A stretch of 64,000 nt of DNA, taken from positions 8,435,001 to 8,499,000 of the forward strand of contig NZ_CP023688.1 of the NCBI RefSeq assembly GCF_008704655.1, given 5' to 3'. The notes beneath the pieces were generated by a model. That model did not search any database. It was not told the DNA's origin and saw only the letters and a list, made by a program, of their open reading frames with translations. A program made the translations under genes and the position numbers. This DNA comes from Streptomyces rimosus (GTDB taxonomy: Bacteria > Actinomycetota > Actinomycetes > Streptomycetales > Streptomycetaceae). Shown piece by piece: positions 51,212 through 62,359 of the stretch (the stretch's first letter is position 1; every line of letters starts with the position of its first letter).

Positions 51212-51685
51212 TCAGCGGACTCTGCCGTACGAGACGCTGCGCGACCAGATGCGCTCCAGGCGCACCACGGTGCCCGGCTTGGGCGCGTGCCAGATCTTGC
51301 CGTTGCCCGCGTAGATGCCCACGTGGTACACCCCTCGGCGCGAGTGGAAGAAGACCAGGTCGCCGAGGCGGCGCGCGGACGCGGACAGGTGCCGGGTGCG
51401 GTTGTACTGGGCCGCCGCGGTGCGTGGCAGCCGCTTGCCGGCCCGTTTGAACGAGTACAGCGTCAGCCCCGAGCAGTCGAAACGGTACGGCCCGGTGGCC
51501 CCGTACTTGTACGGCGAGCCCTTCTTGGAGGCGGCTATCCGCAGTGCCGCCGCCGAACTCGACGCGGCTTCGGCGTCCGCCGAGGCTCCCGGTACGACCA
51601 GTGTTCCGCCGACCGTGGCCAGCGCGACGGCGGACACCAGTCCGGCTCGCACCAGCAGGGGGGACATGGTGGTACGCGCACTCAT
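51212..51685 (-). CDS. Secreted NlpC/P60 cell-wall hydrolase
   Basis: 157 residues from ATG 51685; GAAGGG is six bases upstream and belongs to the 3' end of a riboswitch. A signal peptide (about 8-38, VRAGLVSAVALATVGGTLVV to GASA) is followed by an NlpC/P60 domain: YKYGATGPYRFDCSGLTLYSF with the catalytic cysteine, DLVFFHSRRGVYHVGIYAG with the histidine, and KIWHAPKPG. It should cut peptidoglycan stem peptides. A c-di-AMP riboswitch and a Crp-type site upstream make it a tightly controlled wall remodeller, as known for RpfA and related genes in S. coelicolor. Confidence 0.93.
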   Translation of the reverse strand: MSARTTMSPLLVRAGLVSAVALATVGGTLVVPGASADAEAASSSAAALRIAASKKGSPYKYGATGPYRFDCSGLTLYSFKRAGKRLPRTAAAQYNRTRHLSASARRLGDLVFFHSRRGVYHVGIYAGNGKIWHAPKPGTVVRLERIWSRSVSYGRVR

Positions 51686-51689
51686 GCGC

Positions 51690-51845
51690 AACCCTTCGTC
51701 AGCCGCCGACGAAGGAGTACCTGTCGGGTTCGGGCAGGCGAAGATGCCCGGTCGCGGTGGCGACTTCACCCCAAGGGCCCGTGCGGCCGCGGTGGCCGCC
51801 GGTCCCGTCGTGCTCGGGTCCTCCGCTCCTGCCGATCCAGGCGCA
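51690..51845 (-). promoter_or_regulatory. ydaO-type c-di-AMP riboswitch
   Basis: Read on the minus strand, the leader has the conserved pieces in order: ATCGGCAGGAGCGGAGGACCC, the block GGGCCCTTGGGGTGAAG, GACCGGGCATCTTCG, then CCGAACCCGACAG and CGTCGGCGGCTGACGAAGGG just before the start codon. This matches the ydaO/yuaA class found before wall hydrolase genes of Streptomyces. The ribosome-binding site lies at its 3' end. In known cases c-di-AMP binding turns expression off. Confidence 0.87.
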
Positions 51846-51975
51846 TCGACCGGACATCCGGTACGGCGGCAGGATTGGGCGTCCGTCCGGACCGCCCCAC
51901 CGCGGTGGCGGGGGCTTGTCGTCGCAGCGATCGTTGCGCAACCGACGCCCGGATTCCGAGCAGAAACAATGATAT

Positions 51976-51989
51976 GTGAGGTTGGTCAC
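51976..51989. promoter_or_regulatory. Crp-type binding site
   Basis: GTGAGGTTGGTCAC fits the Streptomyces Crp motif GTG-N6-GNCAC exactly and the wider TGTGA-N6-TCACG form at 9 of 10 positions. It lies about 130 bp upstream of the riboswitch, near the likely NlpC promoter (TATCAT nearby). Confidence 0.6.
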
Positions 51990-52019
51990 GTCTGCGCTGT
52001 TCGGGTGGACAGTGGGTGT

Positions 52020-52284
52020 TTCGCGGGGACGCCGAGAAGGGTGAGGACCCGTGTACCAGGCCCGGAACCTGGCGTTCCGGGCGACGCGTACGCATGCCGC
52101 GCAAGCGGTGTGACGCAGAGCGCGACCCCGCGGCTACGCCGTTCGGGCGAGCCCGATCGGGCTCCGTGTCGGCATGTTCCTGTGCTCTTGGGGTGCTCCG
52201 GCGCCTCCTGTCCTGCTCTGTCGCTCCCGTCCGGCGCGTTCCTGTTGGGATGGAAGGGTCCCAAAAGGCGGCTGATGGCAGGGG
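52020..52284. other. Gap without a recognisable gene
   Basis: Between the Crp site and the clpP-operon terminator I see no convincing coding frame. It is GC-rich with several short hairpins (GCCCGATCGGGC, for example). Confidence 0.5.
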
Positions 52285-52317
52285 GGAGGGCGCCCGACCC
52301 CCGTACGAGCGCCCTCC
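52285..52317 (-). terminator. Terminator of the clpP operon
   Basis: GGAGGGCGC (52285-52293) and GCGCCCTCC (52309-52317) form a perfect 9-bp stem, 57-89 bases after the stop of the small gene that follows clpP. Confidence 0.6.
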
Positions 52318-52373
52318 GGGTGCGCGCGGCGCGACGTCAACTCCGTGCGCCGGTCGCGCGGTGAAGGCGCGGG

Positions 52374-52679
52374 TCAGCTACGCGCCGGGGGTACGGAAAC
52401 GAGCCGCGCGCGGCGTTCGCCGTCCAGGACGCGCAGGGCCTGCGCCAGCGTGCCGGAGTGCACCTCTTTCTCGCCCCGGTCGTGCATCAGCGTCAACGCG
52501 TCCCGCAGGGCGATGGACTTGCCGACCAGGGCCTGTGCGGCGCGCAGCCCGCCGTAGGTGTCCGTGCCGCGTGCCGGATTGATCCGGCCCAGCAGGTCCA
52601 GGACCGCCAAGTAGCTGTCGATGAACTCACCCTCGGCACGGGTCAGTGCGGGCAGCGGCGGCAGTTCGGGTGGCAGCAT
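52374..52679 (-). CDS. Small ClpP-linked helical protein, unknown function
   Basis: 101 residues, soluble and helical (RAEGEFIDSYLAVLDLLGRI, then GGLRAAQALVGKSIALRDAL). It starts six bases after the clpP stop, so it is co-transcribed and probably coupled. I do not recognise a domain. A conserved partner of an accessory ClpP, perhaps an adaptor or assembly factor, is my inference from the spacing. No signal peptide or cysteines. Confidence 0.72.
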   Translation of the reverse strand: MLPPELPPLPALTRAEGEFIDSYLAVLDLLGRINPARGTDTYGGLRAAQALVGKSIALRDALTLMHDRGEKEVHSGTLAQALRVLDGERRARLVSVPPARS

Positions 52680-52685
52680 CCCGGC

Positions 52686-53321
52686 TCACCTCGCGCCGGG
52701 CGCCGCGGAGCGCGGCTTGCGGCTGCGGGTGAGTCCGTCGATCAGTCCGTACTCGACGGCGGCCGCGGCGTCGAGGATCTTGTCGCGTTCGAGGTCTTCG
52801 GTGATCTGCTCGACGGGCCGGCCGGTGTGCTTCGCCAGCAGTTCCTCCAGCAGCGCGCGGGTGCGCAGCAGTTCGTCGGCCTGGATGCGCAGGTCGTCGG
52901 TCCGGCCCTGCACCGGTTCGCCGAACGAGGGCTGGTGGATGAGGATCCGGGCGCCCGGCAGGGCGAGGCGCTTGCCGGGCGTGCCGGCCGCCAGCAGCAC
53001 CGCGGCGGCGGAGGCCGCCTGCCCCAGGCAGATGGTTTCGACGTCGCAGCCCACGAACTGCATCGAGTCGTAGATCGCGGTCATCGCGGTGAACGAACCG
53101 CCGGGCGAATTGATGTAGAGCGAGATGTCCCGGTCGGGCGCGTCGTAGTCGAGGTGCATGAGCTGCGCGATCACGTCGTTGGCCGCGGTGTCGTCGATCG
53201 GTGTGCCGAGGAAGACGATCCGCTCGCTGAGCAGCTTGGAGTACGGGGCCATGGTCCGGGCCCCGTAGGAGGTGCGCTCGGTGAACTCCGGGAGGACATA
53301 TCGGGCCTCGGGGCGGTTCAT
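52686..53321 (-). CDS. clpP: ATP-dependent Clp protease proteolytic subunit (accessory paralogue)
   Basis: 211 residues from ATG 53321, with GAGGAG five bases upstream. Catalytic triad: Ser in GQAASAAA, His in ILIHQPS and Asp in [29 protein letters not shown] is the standard opening. Streptomyces has several clpP genes; this one is alone with a small helical gene, not beside clpX or a clpP pair, so it resembles the single accessory ClpP (ClpP5-like). It needs a Clp ATPase encoded elsewhere. A dyad upstream suggests regulated expression. Confidence 0.92.
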   Translation of the reverse strand: MNRPEARYVLPEFTERTSYGARTMAPYSKLLSERIVFLGTPIDDTAANDVIAQLMHLDYDAPDRDISLYINSPGGSFTAMTAIYDSMQFVGCDVETICLGQAASAAAVLLAAGTPGKRLALPGARILIHQPSFGEPVQGRTDDLRIQADELLRTRALLEELLAKHTGRPVEQITEDLERDKILDAAAAVEYGLIDGLTRSRKPRSAAPGAR

Positions 53322-53343
53322 GGGGACTCCTCTTCGCTGTCCA

Positions 53344-53362
53344 TCTGTAAAAAATGTACAGA
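53344..53362 (-). promoter_or_regulatory. Dyad in an AT-rich clpP promoter region
   Basis: TCTGTA and TACAGA (6-bp arms, 7-nt spacer of A/T) lie 23-41 bp before the clpP start in an unusually AT-rich patch. It does not look like the ClgR or PopR boxes I know. The TACATT within it could be a -10. I see no gene between 53321 and 53705. Confidence 0.4.
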
Positions 53363-53704
53363 ACGTACGTAGGGCTTGATGGGAGCACGGTTCCGGTGCC
53401 GAAGGCAATGGCTGTCGGGGGGGAAGTGCCGGGCGCTCGCTGAGAGCGAAACGGCTCATGGTGCGTCAGCGGCTCTGAACTGCGGGCGAACTGACTGCCC
53501 GTGAGGTGTCTGCGCCTGTCACCTCGGCGCGGCCCGGCCTCGCGGCGTTCCCGGGCCGCCCCGTACGTCCCCGTTGCCGCCGTAAGCCCGGAGTGACCGC
53601 CCGCTTTCCTTGTGTCACGCGAATGCCCGCACCGGCCGTGCGTCCTGGCCGAGCATCGGCTGCCCTGGGAGTACCCCGACCCCCTCGACAGGGAGAACCG
53701 CACC

Positions 53705-54349
53705 ATGCGCATACGCGTCCTTCTGGGAGCCGCGGCCCTCACCGCGACCGCCGCCCTCGGCAGCGTCACCACTTCCGCCGCTGCCCCCGTCCCGCCGGCG
53801 AGCGGTCCCTCCGCCACCCACGAGAGGCCGGCCCGTCACCAGGTCGACGACCGGGCCCATGCCTCGTGGCGCCTCAGCTACGGCCGGGCGACCCACAGGG
53901 CGCGCGCCGTCTATCCCGGCGCGCGGCTGGTGTCCGCGTTCGGGCACGCGCCGGGCGGCCCCACCACGAACATGGCGAAGGTGGACCACTGGCGGTTCAT
54001 CTACGAAGTGCCGCCCCGCCACAGAGGAGCCCGGGCGGTCCAGGGCGTGTACATCGACGCCGTACTCGGCGGTGCCATCGAGAGGCCGCATCCGGGCCGG
54101 GGCGTGTGGTTGGACAACGCCCCGATCAGGGGGCCGCGGCTGACGCCGGCCCGCGCCTACGACCAGCTGGAGAGGGCCGGGCACCGCGGCCACGCCTTCC
54201 AGTTCGTCTCGCTGGGCAACCCGCTGCACCCGCAGCTCAAGCAGCGTTACATCTTCTCCAACCGGCGTGGCGGCTGCGACATGTTCTCCGTGGACGACAT
54301 CGATGGCAAGGTCCACAACCTCTGCAAGCGCGGTACGTCCGGCCGCTGA
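53705..54349 (+). CDS. Secreted protein, unknown function, 214 aa
   Basis: Signal peptide MRIRVLLGAAALTATAALGS, cleavage near SAAA (about 27). The mature part is basic and His/Arg rich, with HASWRLSYGRATHRARAVYP, KVDHWRFIYEVPPRHRG, AYDQLERAGHRGHAFQFVSL and a C-terminal Cys pair (GCDMFSVDDIDGKVHNLC) likely bridged. I recognise no family. GGGAGAA stands about nine bases before the ATG. It is followed by an excellent hairpin, so it is a single-gene transcript. Its role would be outside the cell. Confidence 0.75.
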   Translation: MRIRVLLGAAALTATAALGSVTTSAAAPVPPASGPSATHERPARHQVDDRAHASWRLSYGRATHRARAVYPGARLVSAFGHAPGGPTTNMAKVDHWRFIYEVPPRHRGARAVQGVYIDAVLGGAIERPHPGRGVWLDNAPIRGPRLTPARAYDQLERAGHRGHAFQFVSLGNPLHPQLKQRYIFSNRRGGCDMFSVDDIDGKVHNLCKRGTSGR

Positions 54350-54362
54350 GCCACGTACGGGA

Positions 54363-54391
54363 GGCTCCGGCCGCCGCGCCCGGCCGGAGCC
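54363..54391 (+). terminator. Strong hairpin terminator
   Basis: Perfect 11-bp arms GGCTCCGGCCG and CGGCCGGAGCC around a 7-nt loop, 14 bases after the stop of the secreted protein. Confidence 0.75.
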
Positions 54392-54453
54392 CGCCCGGGT
54401 GACGGCGTGCAGAATGGCCGCTGTACGCCGCGACGCCCCGCAGAGGACGCCCG

Positions 54454-55122
54454 ATGCCTGACTTGTCCCACCTGTCACCCCTGCCGCCGAAGGCCGCCAC
54501 CGACGACCGGCACGCGCTGCGGGAACGCATCCACGGCGCGCTGACCGAAGCGCTCGTCAACGGCACTCTGGCGCCCGGCCAGGAGCACGAGGAGGCGAGC
54601 CTCGCCACGCATCTCGGCGCCCCCCTCGCCCCGCTCCGGGAGGCATTGCTCCAACTCGCCTCGCAGCGGCTCGTCGAGTACGCGGGGCCGGACACGGTAC
54701 GGGTGACGACGGCCGACGCCGCCACCCGCGGGCACGCCGCGGCCGTCCTGCACGGCCTGTACCGCACCGCGCTGCTCACCGCGCCATGGCCGCTCACCGA
54801 GGACGGCCTCGACGCCCTCCGTAACTCCGCTGCCGCGTACGCCCGCGCAGCCGCCCACCGGAATGCGGTGGAAGCCGGCGCTGCAGAGCGCGCGCTGTGG
54901 AGTGTCTTCGTCCACGCCTGCCGCAACCGGTTCCTGTATGACGCCGTCTCCCGGCTCGCCCCCGTATGGCAGCGGGCGCAGCATCTCGACATCCCGTTGC
55001 CGGCCGAGCCCGGGAACGTCTGGGACGACCTGCTTGCCGCGTGTGCGGCAGGCGACCGGCAGCGCGCGCTGCAATGTGTCGACGACCACTGGGCGCGCGC
55101 GGGTGGCGTGACGAGCGCTTGA
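54454..55122 (+). CDS. GntR family regulator, FadR/FCD type
   Basis: 222 residues. N-terminal GntR winged helix, somewhat degenerate: RHALRERIHGALTEALVNGT, then EASLATHLGAPLAPLREALLQ and LASQRLVEY. The all-helical FCD domain (about 85-215) keeps the general layout (LHGLYRTALLTAP; AERALWSVFVHACRNRFLYD; DDLLAACAAGDRQRALQCVDDHW) including the late histidine DDHW. Ligands are usually small carboxylic acids. No obvious adjacent catabolic operon, so targets are unknown. Confidence 0.82.
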   Translation: MPDLSHLSPLPPKAATDDRHALRERIHGALTEALVNGTLAPGQEHEEASLATHLGAPLAPLREALLQLASQRLVEYAGPDTVRVTTADAATRGHAAAVLHGLYRTALLTAPWPLTEDGLDALRNSAAAYARAAAHRNAVEAGAAERALWSVFVHACRNRFLYDAVSRLAPVWQRAQHLDIPLPAEPGNVWDDLLAACAAGDRQRALQCVDDHWARAGGVTSA

Positions 55123-55437
55123 TCCGGCGGCCGTCAGGCGGCCGAAGGGCGGCCCGATGCCCGGGCAGGGTTCCTCGTTTCAGTATGTTTCGGCCGAAGT
55201 CCCCCACGCGATCGCGCCGTGGCCCGGCGTGCGGCGTACCGGACTGCCTCCGTCGCACCGCCGATCCCTCGGCCTACCCCTCCGGTCCGCGGAGACGACA
55301 CCCGGCCCGCGCGTCCCTGGCCGAAGGGTGCCCTTGCGGAACCCAGCCCTACGCATGGGCTCGTTGCCGCCCGGCCGCCCGGGTACCCGCCGGGCGGACC
55401 CGAGTCCGTCGGGCCGAATCGAGTCCAGGAGGACGCG
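55123..55437. other. Gap without a recognisable gene
   Basis: 315 bp of GC-rich sequence. Some frames are open, but none has a good start or a family resemblance. The last part (GTCCAGGAGGACGCG) is the ribosome-binding site of the next gene. Confidence 0.5.
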
Positions 55438-55749
55438 ATGGCTACCGCTTCATCGGCCGGATACCCGGAATCCGGCCGGTCCCAGGCCGTTCGCACCGAG
55501 CGGCGTACGAGTACGGAGACCAAGCCCGCCTTCAAGAGCACCGAGCTCTTCGTCTATCTCGCCGCCGTCGTGGCGGTACTGGTCGCCTCCGCCGTGGTGG
55601 GCGGCAACGCCGTCCGGGCGGACCGTTTCCCCGCCGACCGGGCATGGTGGTACATCACCCTGCTGACCGTCGGATACATGATCAGCCGCGGCCTGGCCAA
55701 GTGCGGCAGCCGCGAGCCCACCGACCCCACCGACCGGAACACCACCTGA
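55438..55749 (+). CDS. Small membrane protein, two helices
   Basis: 103 residues from ATG 55438, with AGGAGG five bases upstream. A polar Thr/Ser/Arg-rich N-terminus (about 1-33), helix 1 (ELFVYLAAVVAVLVASAVVGG), a short loop FPADRAWW, helix 2 (YITLLTVGYMISRGLAK) and a polar tail. This matches a small conserved streptomycete membrane protein I have seen without a name. Function unknown. Confidence 0.82.
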   Translation: MATASSAGYPESGRSQAVRTERRTSTETKPAFKSTELFVYLAAVVAVLVASAVVGGNAVRADRFPADRAWWYITLLTVGYMISRGLAKCGSREPTDPTDRNTT

Positions 55750-55765
55750 GTGCAGCCGGCGCACG

Positions 55766-55789
55766 CGGCCCGGCAGCGCTGCCGGGCCG
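55766..55789 (+). terminator. 24-bp perfect palindrome
   Basis: CGGCCCGGCAGC followed by GCTGCCGGGCCG, 17 bases after the stop of the small membrane protein; likely its terminator. Confidence 0.65.
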
Positions 55790-55839
55790 TTCGCTGCCGC
55801 CCCGGCCGGAATGTCGTGGACGCGACCTAAGCTAGGAGC

Positions 55840-56181
55840 ATGGCTTACGAGATTCCGGTGACACAGGCTCGGGCGGAGCTGGCGGACCTGATCAACCGCG
55901 TCGTCTACGGCGGCGAGCGGGTGGTCGTCACGCGTCACGGCAAGCCGCTGGTGGGCCTGGTGTCCGCCGCCGACCTGGAGCGCCTGGACGCCTGCCGGGA
56001 AGCGGAGGCGGCCGCGGCGGAGGAGCAGGTGGTCAGCACCGTCTCCTCGGTGCGGCCGTTCCCGGCCGCGCCCGGCGAGTGGCGCCGCTTCGGCATCGCG
56101 GCGGAGCACCATGGCGCGGCCGGCGAGCGGGGGGCGTCCGGCGGGTTCGCGGAGCACGGCGGTCCGGCGGGGGAGCACTGA
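55840..56181 (+). CDS. Phd/YefM family antitoxin without a toxin partner
   Basis: 113 residues. Residues about 1-52 are the Phd/YefM DNA-binding fold (MAYEIPVTQARAELADLINR; GERVVVTRHGKPLVGLVSAADL). The remaining 60 residues are acidic then Gly/His/Ala rich (FGIAAEHHGAAGERGASGG) and probably disordered, as is common for the toxin-binding part. Normal systems have a RelE or Doc toxin directly downstream; here a convergent aminopeptidase gene follows after 58 bp. So it is either an orphan or a stand-alone regulator. Confidence 0.85.
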   Translation: MAYEIPVTQARAELADLINRVVYGGERVVVTRHGKPLVGLVSAADLERLDACREAEAAAAEEQVVSTVSSVRPFPAAPGEWRRFGIAAEHHGAAGERGASGGFAEHGGPAGEH

Positions 56182-56239
56182 CCGGTCCCGCGCGGGCGGC
56201 CGTCGCTGTCCGGACGCGCCGTGCCCGGGCGGGGCGGTG

Positions 56240-57640
<1,401 letters not shown>

Positions 57641-57943
57641 ATGCAACTGACCCCGCATGAACAGGAACGCCTGATGATTCATGTGGCGGCGGACGTGGCC
57701 GAAAAGCGCCGCGCACGCGGGGTGCGGCTCAACCACCCGGAAGCCGTCGCGCTGCTGACCTCGCACATCCTCGAAGGGGCCCGGGACGGCCGTACGGTCG
57801 CCGAGCTGATGTCGACCGGGCGCAAGGTCCTCACCCGTGACGACGTCATGGAGGGCGTGGCCGAGATGATCCACGACGTCCAGGTGGAGGCCACCTTCCC
57901 GGACGGCACCAAGCTCGTCACCGTCCACGAACCCATCAACTGA
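57641..57943 (+). CDS. ureA: Urease gamma subunit
   Basis: 100 residues, standard length. [20 protein letters not shown] and [21 protein letters not shown] are the family signature, and [18 protein letters not shown] the C-terminal signature. First gene of ureABCFGD; ureB starts 17 bases later. Urease hydrolyses urea to ammonia and carbamate, giving nitrogen from urea and from arginine or purine breakdown. Confidence 0.97.
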   Translation: MQLTPHEQERLMIHVAADVAEKRRARGVRLNHPEAVALLTSHILEGARDGRTVAELMSTGRKVLTRDDVMEGVAEMIHDVQVEATFPDGTKLVTVHEPIN

Positions 57944-57960
57944 CCCCGGGAGAGCCGACC

Positions 57961-58272
57961 ATGATCCCCGGACAGGTCCTCCACGCCGAAGCGCCGGTCC
58001 GCCTGAACCCCGGGCTCCCCGTCACCCGTATGACCGTCCTGAACGTCGCCGACCGCCCCGTCCAGGTCGGCTCCCACTACCACTTCGCCGAGGCCAACCC
58101 GGGCCTCGACTTCGACCGTGCGGCCGCGCACGGCAAGCGCCTGAACGTCCCCGCCGGCTCCGCCGTGCGCTTCGAGCCCGGCATCCCCACCGAGGTCGAA
58201 CTCGTCCCCGTCGCGGGCAAGCGGATCATCGCGGGCCTGCGCGGCGAGACCGGAGGCTCCCTCGATGGCTGA
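57961..58272 (+). CDS. ureB: Urease beta subunit
   Basis: 103 residues. [36 protein letters not shown] and [13 protein letters not shown] are the family marks. GGGAGA lies just upstream. Its end overlaps ureC by 8 bp, so the two are translated together. Confidence 0.97.
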   Translation: MIPGQVLHAEAPVRLNPGLPVTRMTVLNVADRPVQVGSHYHFAEANPGLDFDRAAAHGKRLNVPAGSAVRFEPGIPTEVELVPVAGKRIIAGLRGETGGSLDG

Positions 58273-59986
58273 TCTGACCCGCGCCGCCTACAGCGATCTG
58301 TACGGCCCGACCGTGGGCGACCGCGTACGGCTGGCCGACACCGACCTCCTCGTCGAGATCACCGAGGACCGCTCGGGCGGTCCGGGGCACGCCGGTGACG
58401 AGGCGGTCTTCGGCGGCGGCAAGGTGATCCGCGAATCGATGGGCCAGTCCCGCGCCACCCGCGCCGAGGGCACGCCCGACACCGTCATCACCGGCGCGAT
58501 CGTCCTGGACCACTGGGGCGTCGTGAAGGCCGACGTCGGCATCCGGGACGGGCGGATCACAGCGCTCGGCAAGGCCGGCAACCCCGACACCATGGACGGC
58601 GTCCACCCCGACCTGGTGATCGGCCCGGAGACCGAGATCATCGCGGGCAACGGCAAGATCCTCACCGCCGGAGCCATCGACACCCACGTCCACTTCATCT
58701 GCCCCCAGCAGGTGGACGAGGCGCTGGCCTCCGGCGTGACCACCCTGGTCGGCGGCGGTACGGGCCCGGCCGAGGGCAGCAAGGCCACCACCATCACGCC
58801 CGGCGCCTGGCACGTATCCCGGATGTTCGCCTCGATGGACGGGCTGCCCGTCAATGTGGGCCTGCTGGGCAAGGGCAACACCATGTCCGCCGCCTCGATG
58901 CGCGACCAGCTGCGCGCGGGCGTCCTCGGCTTCAAGATCCACGAGGACTGGGGTGCCACCCCCGCCGTACTCGACGCGTGTCTGCGCGTCTGTGAGGAGA
59001 GCGGCGCGCAACTGGCCATCCACACGGACACGCTGAACGAGGCGGGCTTCCTCCAGGACACGCTGGCCGCCATCGCGGGCCGCGGCATCCACGCGTACCA
59101 CGTCGAGGGCGCGGGCGGCGGCCACGCGCCCGACATGATCGCCATGGTCTCCGAGCCGAACGTACTGCCCGCCTCCACCAACCCGACGCGCCCGCACACC
59201 GTCAACACCGTCGAGGAACACCTCGACATGCTGATGGTCTGCCACCACCTCAACCCCGCCGTACCGGAGGACCTGGCCTTCGCCGAATCCCGTATCCGGC
59301 CCTCCACCATCGCGGCCGAGGACATCCTGCACGACCTCGGCGCCATCTCGATCATGTCCTCGGACGCCCAGGCCATGGGACGCATCGGCGAGGTCGTGCT
59401 GCGTACCTGGCAGACCGCGCACGTGATGAAGAAGCGGCGCGGCGCACTGCCCGGCGACCTGCTCGCCGACAACGTCCGCGCCCGCCGCTACGTCGCCAAA
59501 TACACCATCAACCCGGCCATCGCGCAGGGCATCGACCACGAGGTCGGCTCGGTGGAGGACGGCAAGCTGGCTGACCTGGTGCTGTGGGACCCGGCGTTCT
59601 TCGGCGTCAAGCCGCAGCTCGTCATCAAGGGCGGGCAGATCGCGTACGCGCAGATGGGCGACGCCAACGCCTCCATCCCGACGCCGCAGCCGGTGCTGCC
59701 CCGCCCGATGTTCGGCGCCATCGGGCAGGCGCCCGGCGGCAACTCGGTCAACTTCGTCTCCGAACAGGCCGTAGCCGACGGGCTGCCGGAACGCCTCGGG
59801 CTGGCCAAGGACTTCCAGGCCATCCGCAGCACCCGCGGCGTGACCAAGGCGGACATGCGCAACAACGACGCGCTGCCGCGGGTTCACGTCGATCCCGACA
59901 CCTTCACGGTGACCATCGACGGCGATGTGGTCGAGCCCGCCCCGGCCGCCGAACTGCCCATGGCTCAGCGTTACTTCCTCTTCTGA
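58265..59986 (+). CDS. ureC: Urease alpha (catalytic) subunit
   Basis: 573 residues. The two-nickel site is complete: DTHVHFICP (His pair), the carbamylated lysine in [10 protein letters not shown] (about residue 219), [10 protein letters not shown] (His), [12 protein letters not shown] (His) and the later Asp. The mobile flap has MVCHHLNP with the catalytic Cys and His. Length and motifs are normal, so the enzyme should be active if nickel is loaded. Confidence 0.98.
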   Translation: MADLTRAAYSDLYGPTVGDRVRLADTDLLVEITEDRSGGPGHAGDEAVFGGGKVIRESMGQSRATRAEGTPDTVITGAIVLDHWGVVKADVGIRDGRITALGKAGNPDTMDGVHPDLVIGPETEIIAGNGKILTAGAIDTHVHFICPQQVDEALASGVTTLVGGGTGPAEGSKATTITPGAWHVSRMFASMDGLPVNVGLLGKGNTMSAASMRDQLRAGVLGFKIHEDWGATPAVLDACLRVCEESGAQLAIHTDTLNEAGFLQDTLAAIAGRGIHAYHVEGAGGGHAPDMIAMVSEPNVLPASTNPTRPHTVNTVEEHLDMLMVCHHLNPAVPEDLAFAESRIRPSTIAAEDILHDLGAISIMSSDAQAMGRIGEVVLRTWQTAHVMKKRRGALPGDLLADNVRARRYVAKYTINPAIAQGIDHEVGSVEDGKLADLVLWDPAFFGVKPQLVIKGGQIAYAQMGDANASIPTPQPVLPRPMFGAIGQAPGGNSVNFVSEQAVADGLPERLGLAKDFQAIRSTRGVTKADMRNNDALPRVHVDPDTFTVTIDGDVVEPAPAAELPMAQRYFLF

Positions 59987-60034
59987 GCGGCCCGGAGATG
60001 CGATGTGCGAGAGGCCGATGAAGGGGGTGCGGAG

Positions 60035-60709
60035 ATGAGCCGGGCGGCGCTGCTGGTGCTGGCGGACGGCCGGTTTCCGGCGGGCGGGCATGCCCACTCC
60101 GGGGGCGCGGAGGCGGCCGTCACCGCGGGGCGGATCACGGACGCGGCGAGCCTGGAGGCGTTTTGCCAGGGGCGGCTGCACACCGCGGGGCTGGTCGCGG
60201 CCGCGCTGGCGGCCGCGGCGGCGGGCGGCTGCGACCCGCTGGTCTTGGACGAGGCCGCCGATGCCCGCACCCCGGTGCCGGCGTTGCGCACCACGGCGCG
60301 TCGGCTGGGGCGGCAGATGATGCGCGCGGCCCGCGCGACGTGGCCCTCGGCGGCGCTGGACGCGCTGGCCGCGGCCCGGCCGCGCGGCGCCCACCAGCCC
60401 GTGGTCCTGGGGCTGGCGGCCCGGTCGGCGGGCCTGGCGCCGCTGGATGCCGCCTATGCCGCGGCGTACGAGAACCTCAGCGGCCCGGCCACCGCCGCCG
60501 TGCGCCTGCTGAGCCTGGACCCCTTCGAGGCGACCGCCGTGCTGGCCCGCCTGGCCGCGCCGCTGGACCAGGTCGCCGAGCAGGCCGCCGCCGCGGCACG
60601 GCGCATCCCGGCGGAGGGCATCGGCGCGCTGCCGGCGGCGTCCGCGCCGCTGCTGGACATCACCGCCGAACAGCACGCGGCCTGGCCGGTCCGGCTGTTC
60701 GCGTCGTGA
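60035..60709 (+). CDS. ureF: Urease accessory protein UreF
   Basis: 224 residues from ATG 60035 ([20 protein letters not shown]); an in-frame ATG at 60005 is possible. UreF recruits UreG and gates nickel and CO2 delivery in the UreDFG complex. [14 protein letters not shown] near the start is the family signature. The body is all helical and Ala rich. It lies 48 bp after ureC. Confidence 0.93.
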   Translation: MSRAALLVLADGRFPAGGHAHSGGAEAAVTAGRITDAASLEAFCQGRLHTAGLVAAALAAAAAGGCDPLVLDEAADARTPVPALRTTARRLGRQMMRAARATWPSAALDALAAARPRGAHQPVVLGLAARSAGLAPLDAAYAAAYENLSGPATAAVRLLSLDPFEATAVLARLAAPLDQVAEQAAAAARRIPAEGIGALPAASAPLLDITAEQHAAWPVRLFAS

Positions 60710-60839
60710 CCGGTCGCCGCCCCGCGTTACGGGTGGCGCCGGGCCGCCCGGCGCGCCCGCCACCGCCTACCGCGCCCCGTACCCGCACTCTGTACGGCGC
60801 CCCCACCCCTCCGCCCCCGACACGATCCCGGAGCAGCCC

Positions 60840-61537
<698 letters not shown>

Positions 61538-61541
<4 letters not shown>

Positions 61542-62359
61542 CCCTCGCGCCCCCCGAACGGGCCCGGCCGCAGGCCCCCGAACCGCTCCCGGCGGCCGGC
61601 CCGGTGCCGCACGGCCTGCGCGCCACGGCCCGTATCACCGCGCGGGCCGGCGCGGACGGCGTGACCGGCCTGCCCGTCCTGGACGGTGACGGCCCGATCG
61701 CGTTGCGCCGCGTCCGCTCGTACGGAACGCAGGCCACGGTGTGCGTCGTCGGAGCCATGAGCGCGCCGCTGGGCGGAGACCGGCTGCGCATCGAGGTGAC
61801 CGCCGAGGACGGCGCCGACCTGCGCGTCACGGCGGCCGCGGCGACCGTCGCGCTGCCGGGGCGCGTCCCCGGGCACGCCACGTACGACGTGGAACTGACC
61901 GTCGGCGAGGGCGCCCGGCTGGAATGGCTCCCCGAACCGCTCATCTCCGCCGAAGGCAGCGATCTGCGGATGACGACGACCGTCCACCTCGCACCCACCG
62001 CACGCCTGCTCCTGCGCGAAGAACAGGTCCTGGGACGCAGCGGCGAACGGCCCGGCCGACTGCGCAGCCGCCTCACCGTCCACCGCGCCGGGAACACGCT
62101 CCTCGACCAGGAAACGGCCTACGGCCCAGGCGCTCCGGGCTGGGACACCGGCGCGGTGCTCGGCGGTCACCGAGCCGTCGGTCAACTGCTCGCCGCAGGG
62201 CCGGAGTTCGAGGAGAAGCCCGCTGAGGTCCGGGTGCTCGGCGGGGCGCCGGGTGAGGGTCAGGGCGTGCGCACGCCGCTCGCCGGGCCCGCCGCGCTGA
62301 CCACGGCCGTGGCCCCGGACGCGCTGCGGGTGCGGCGTTTGCTGGAGGCGGGCGGGTAG
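61538..62359 (+). CDS. ureD: Urease accessory protein UreD
   Basis: 273 residues. UreD is the scaffold that binds the apo-urease and UreF/Ure[42 protein letters not shown] and the [18 protein letters not shown] segment follow the family pattern. It starts inside the ureG stop codon. Its last 100 bases share a 67-bp segment with the sequence just after the gene, which suggests a tandem duplication at the 3' end. Confidence 0.93.

Noticed and set aside
53506..54402. A 298-codon plus-strand frame overlapping the secreted protein gene
   Set aside because: Arg/Pro-rich shadow frame; the 53705 frame has a proper signal peptide and ribosome-binding site.
58226..60763. An 845-codon minus-strand frame across ureC and ureF
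   Set aside because: Shadow of the urease genes, rich in Gly/Arg/His without any recognisable fold.
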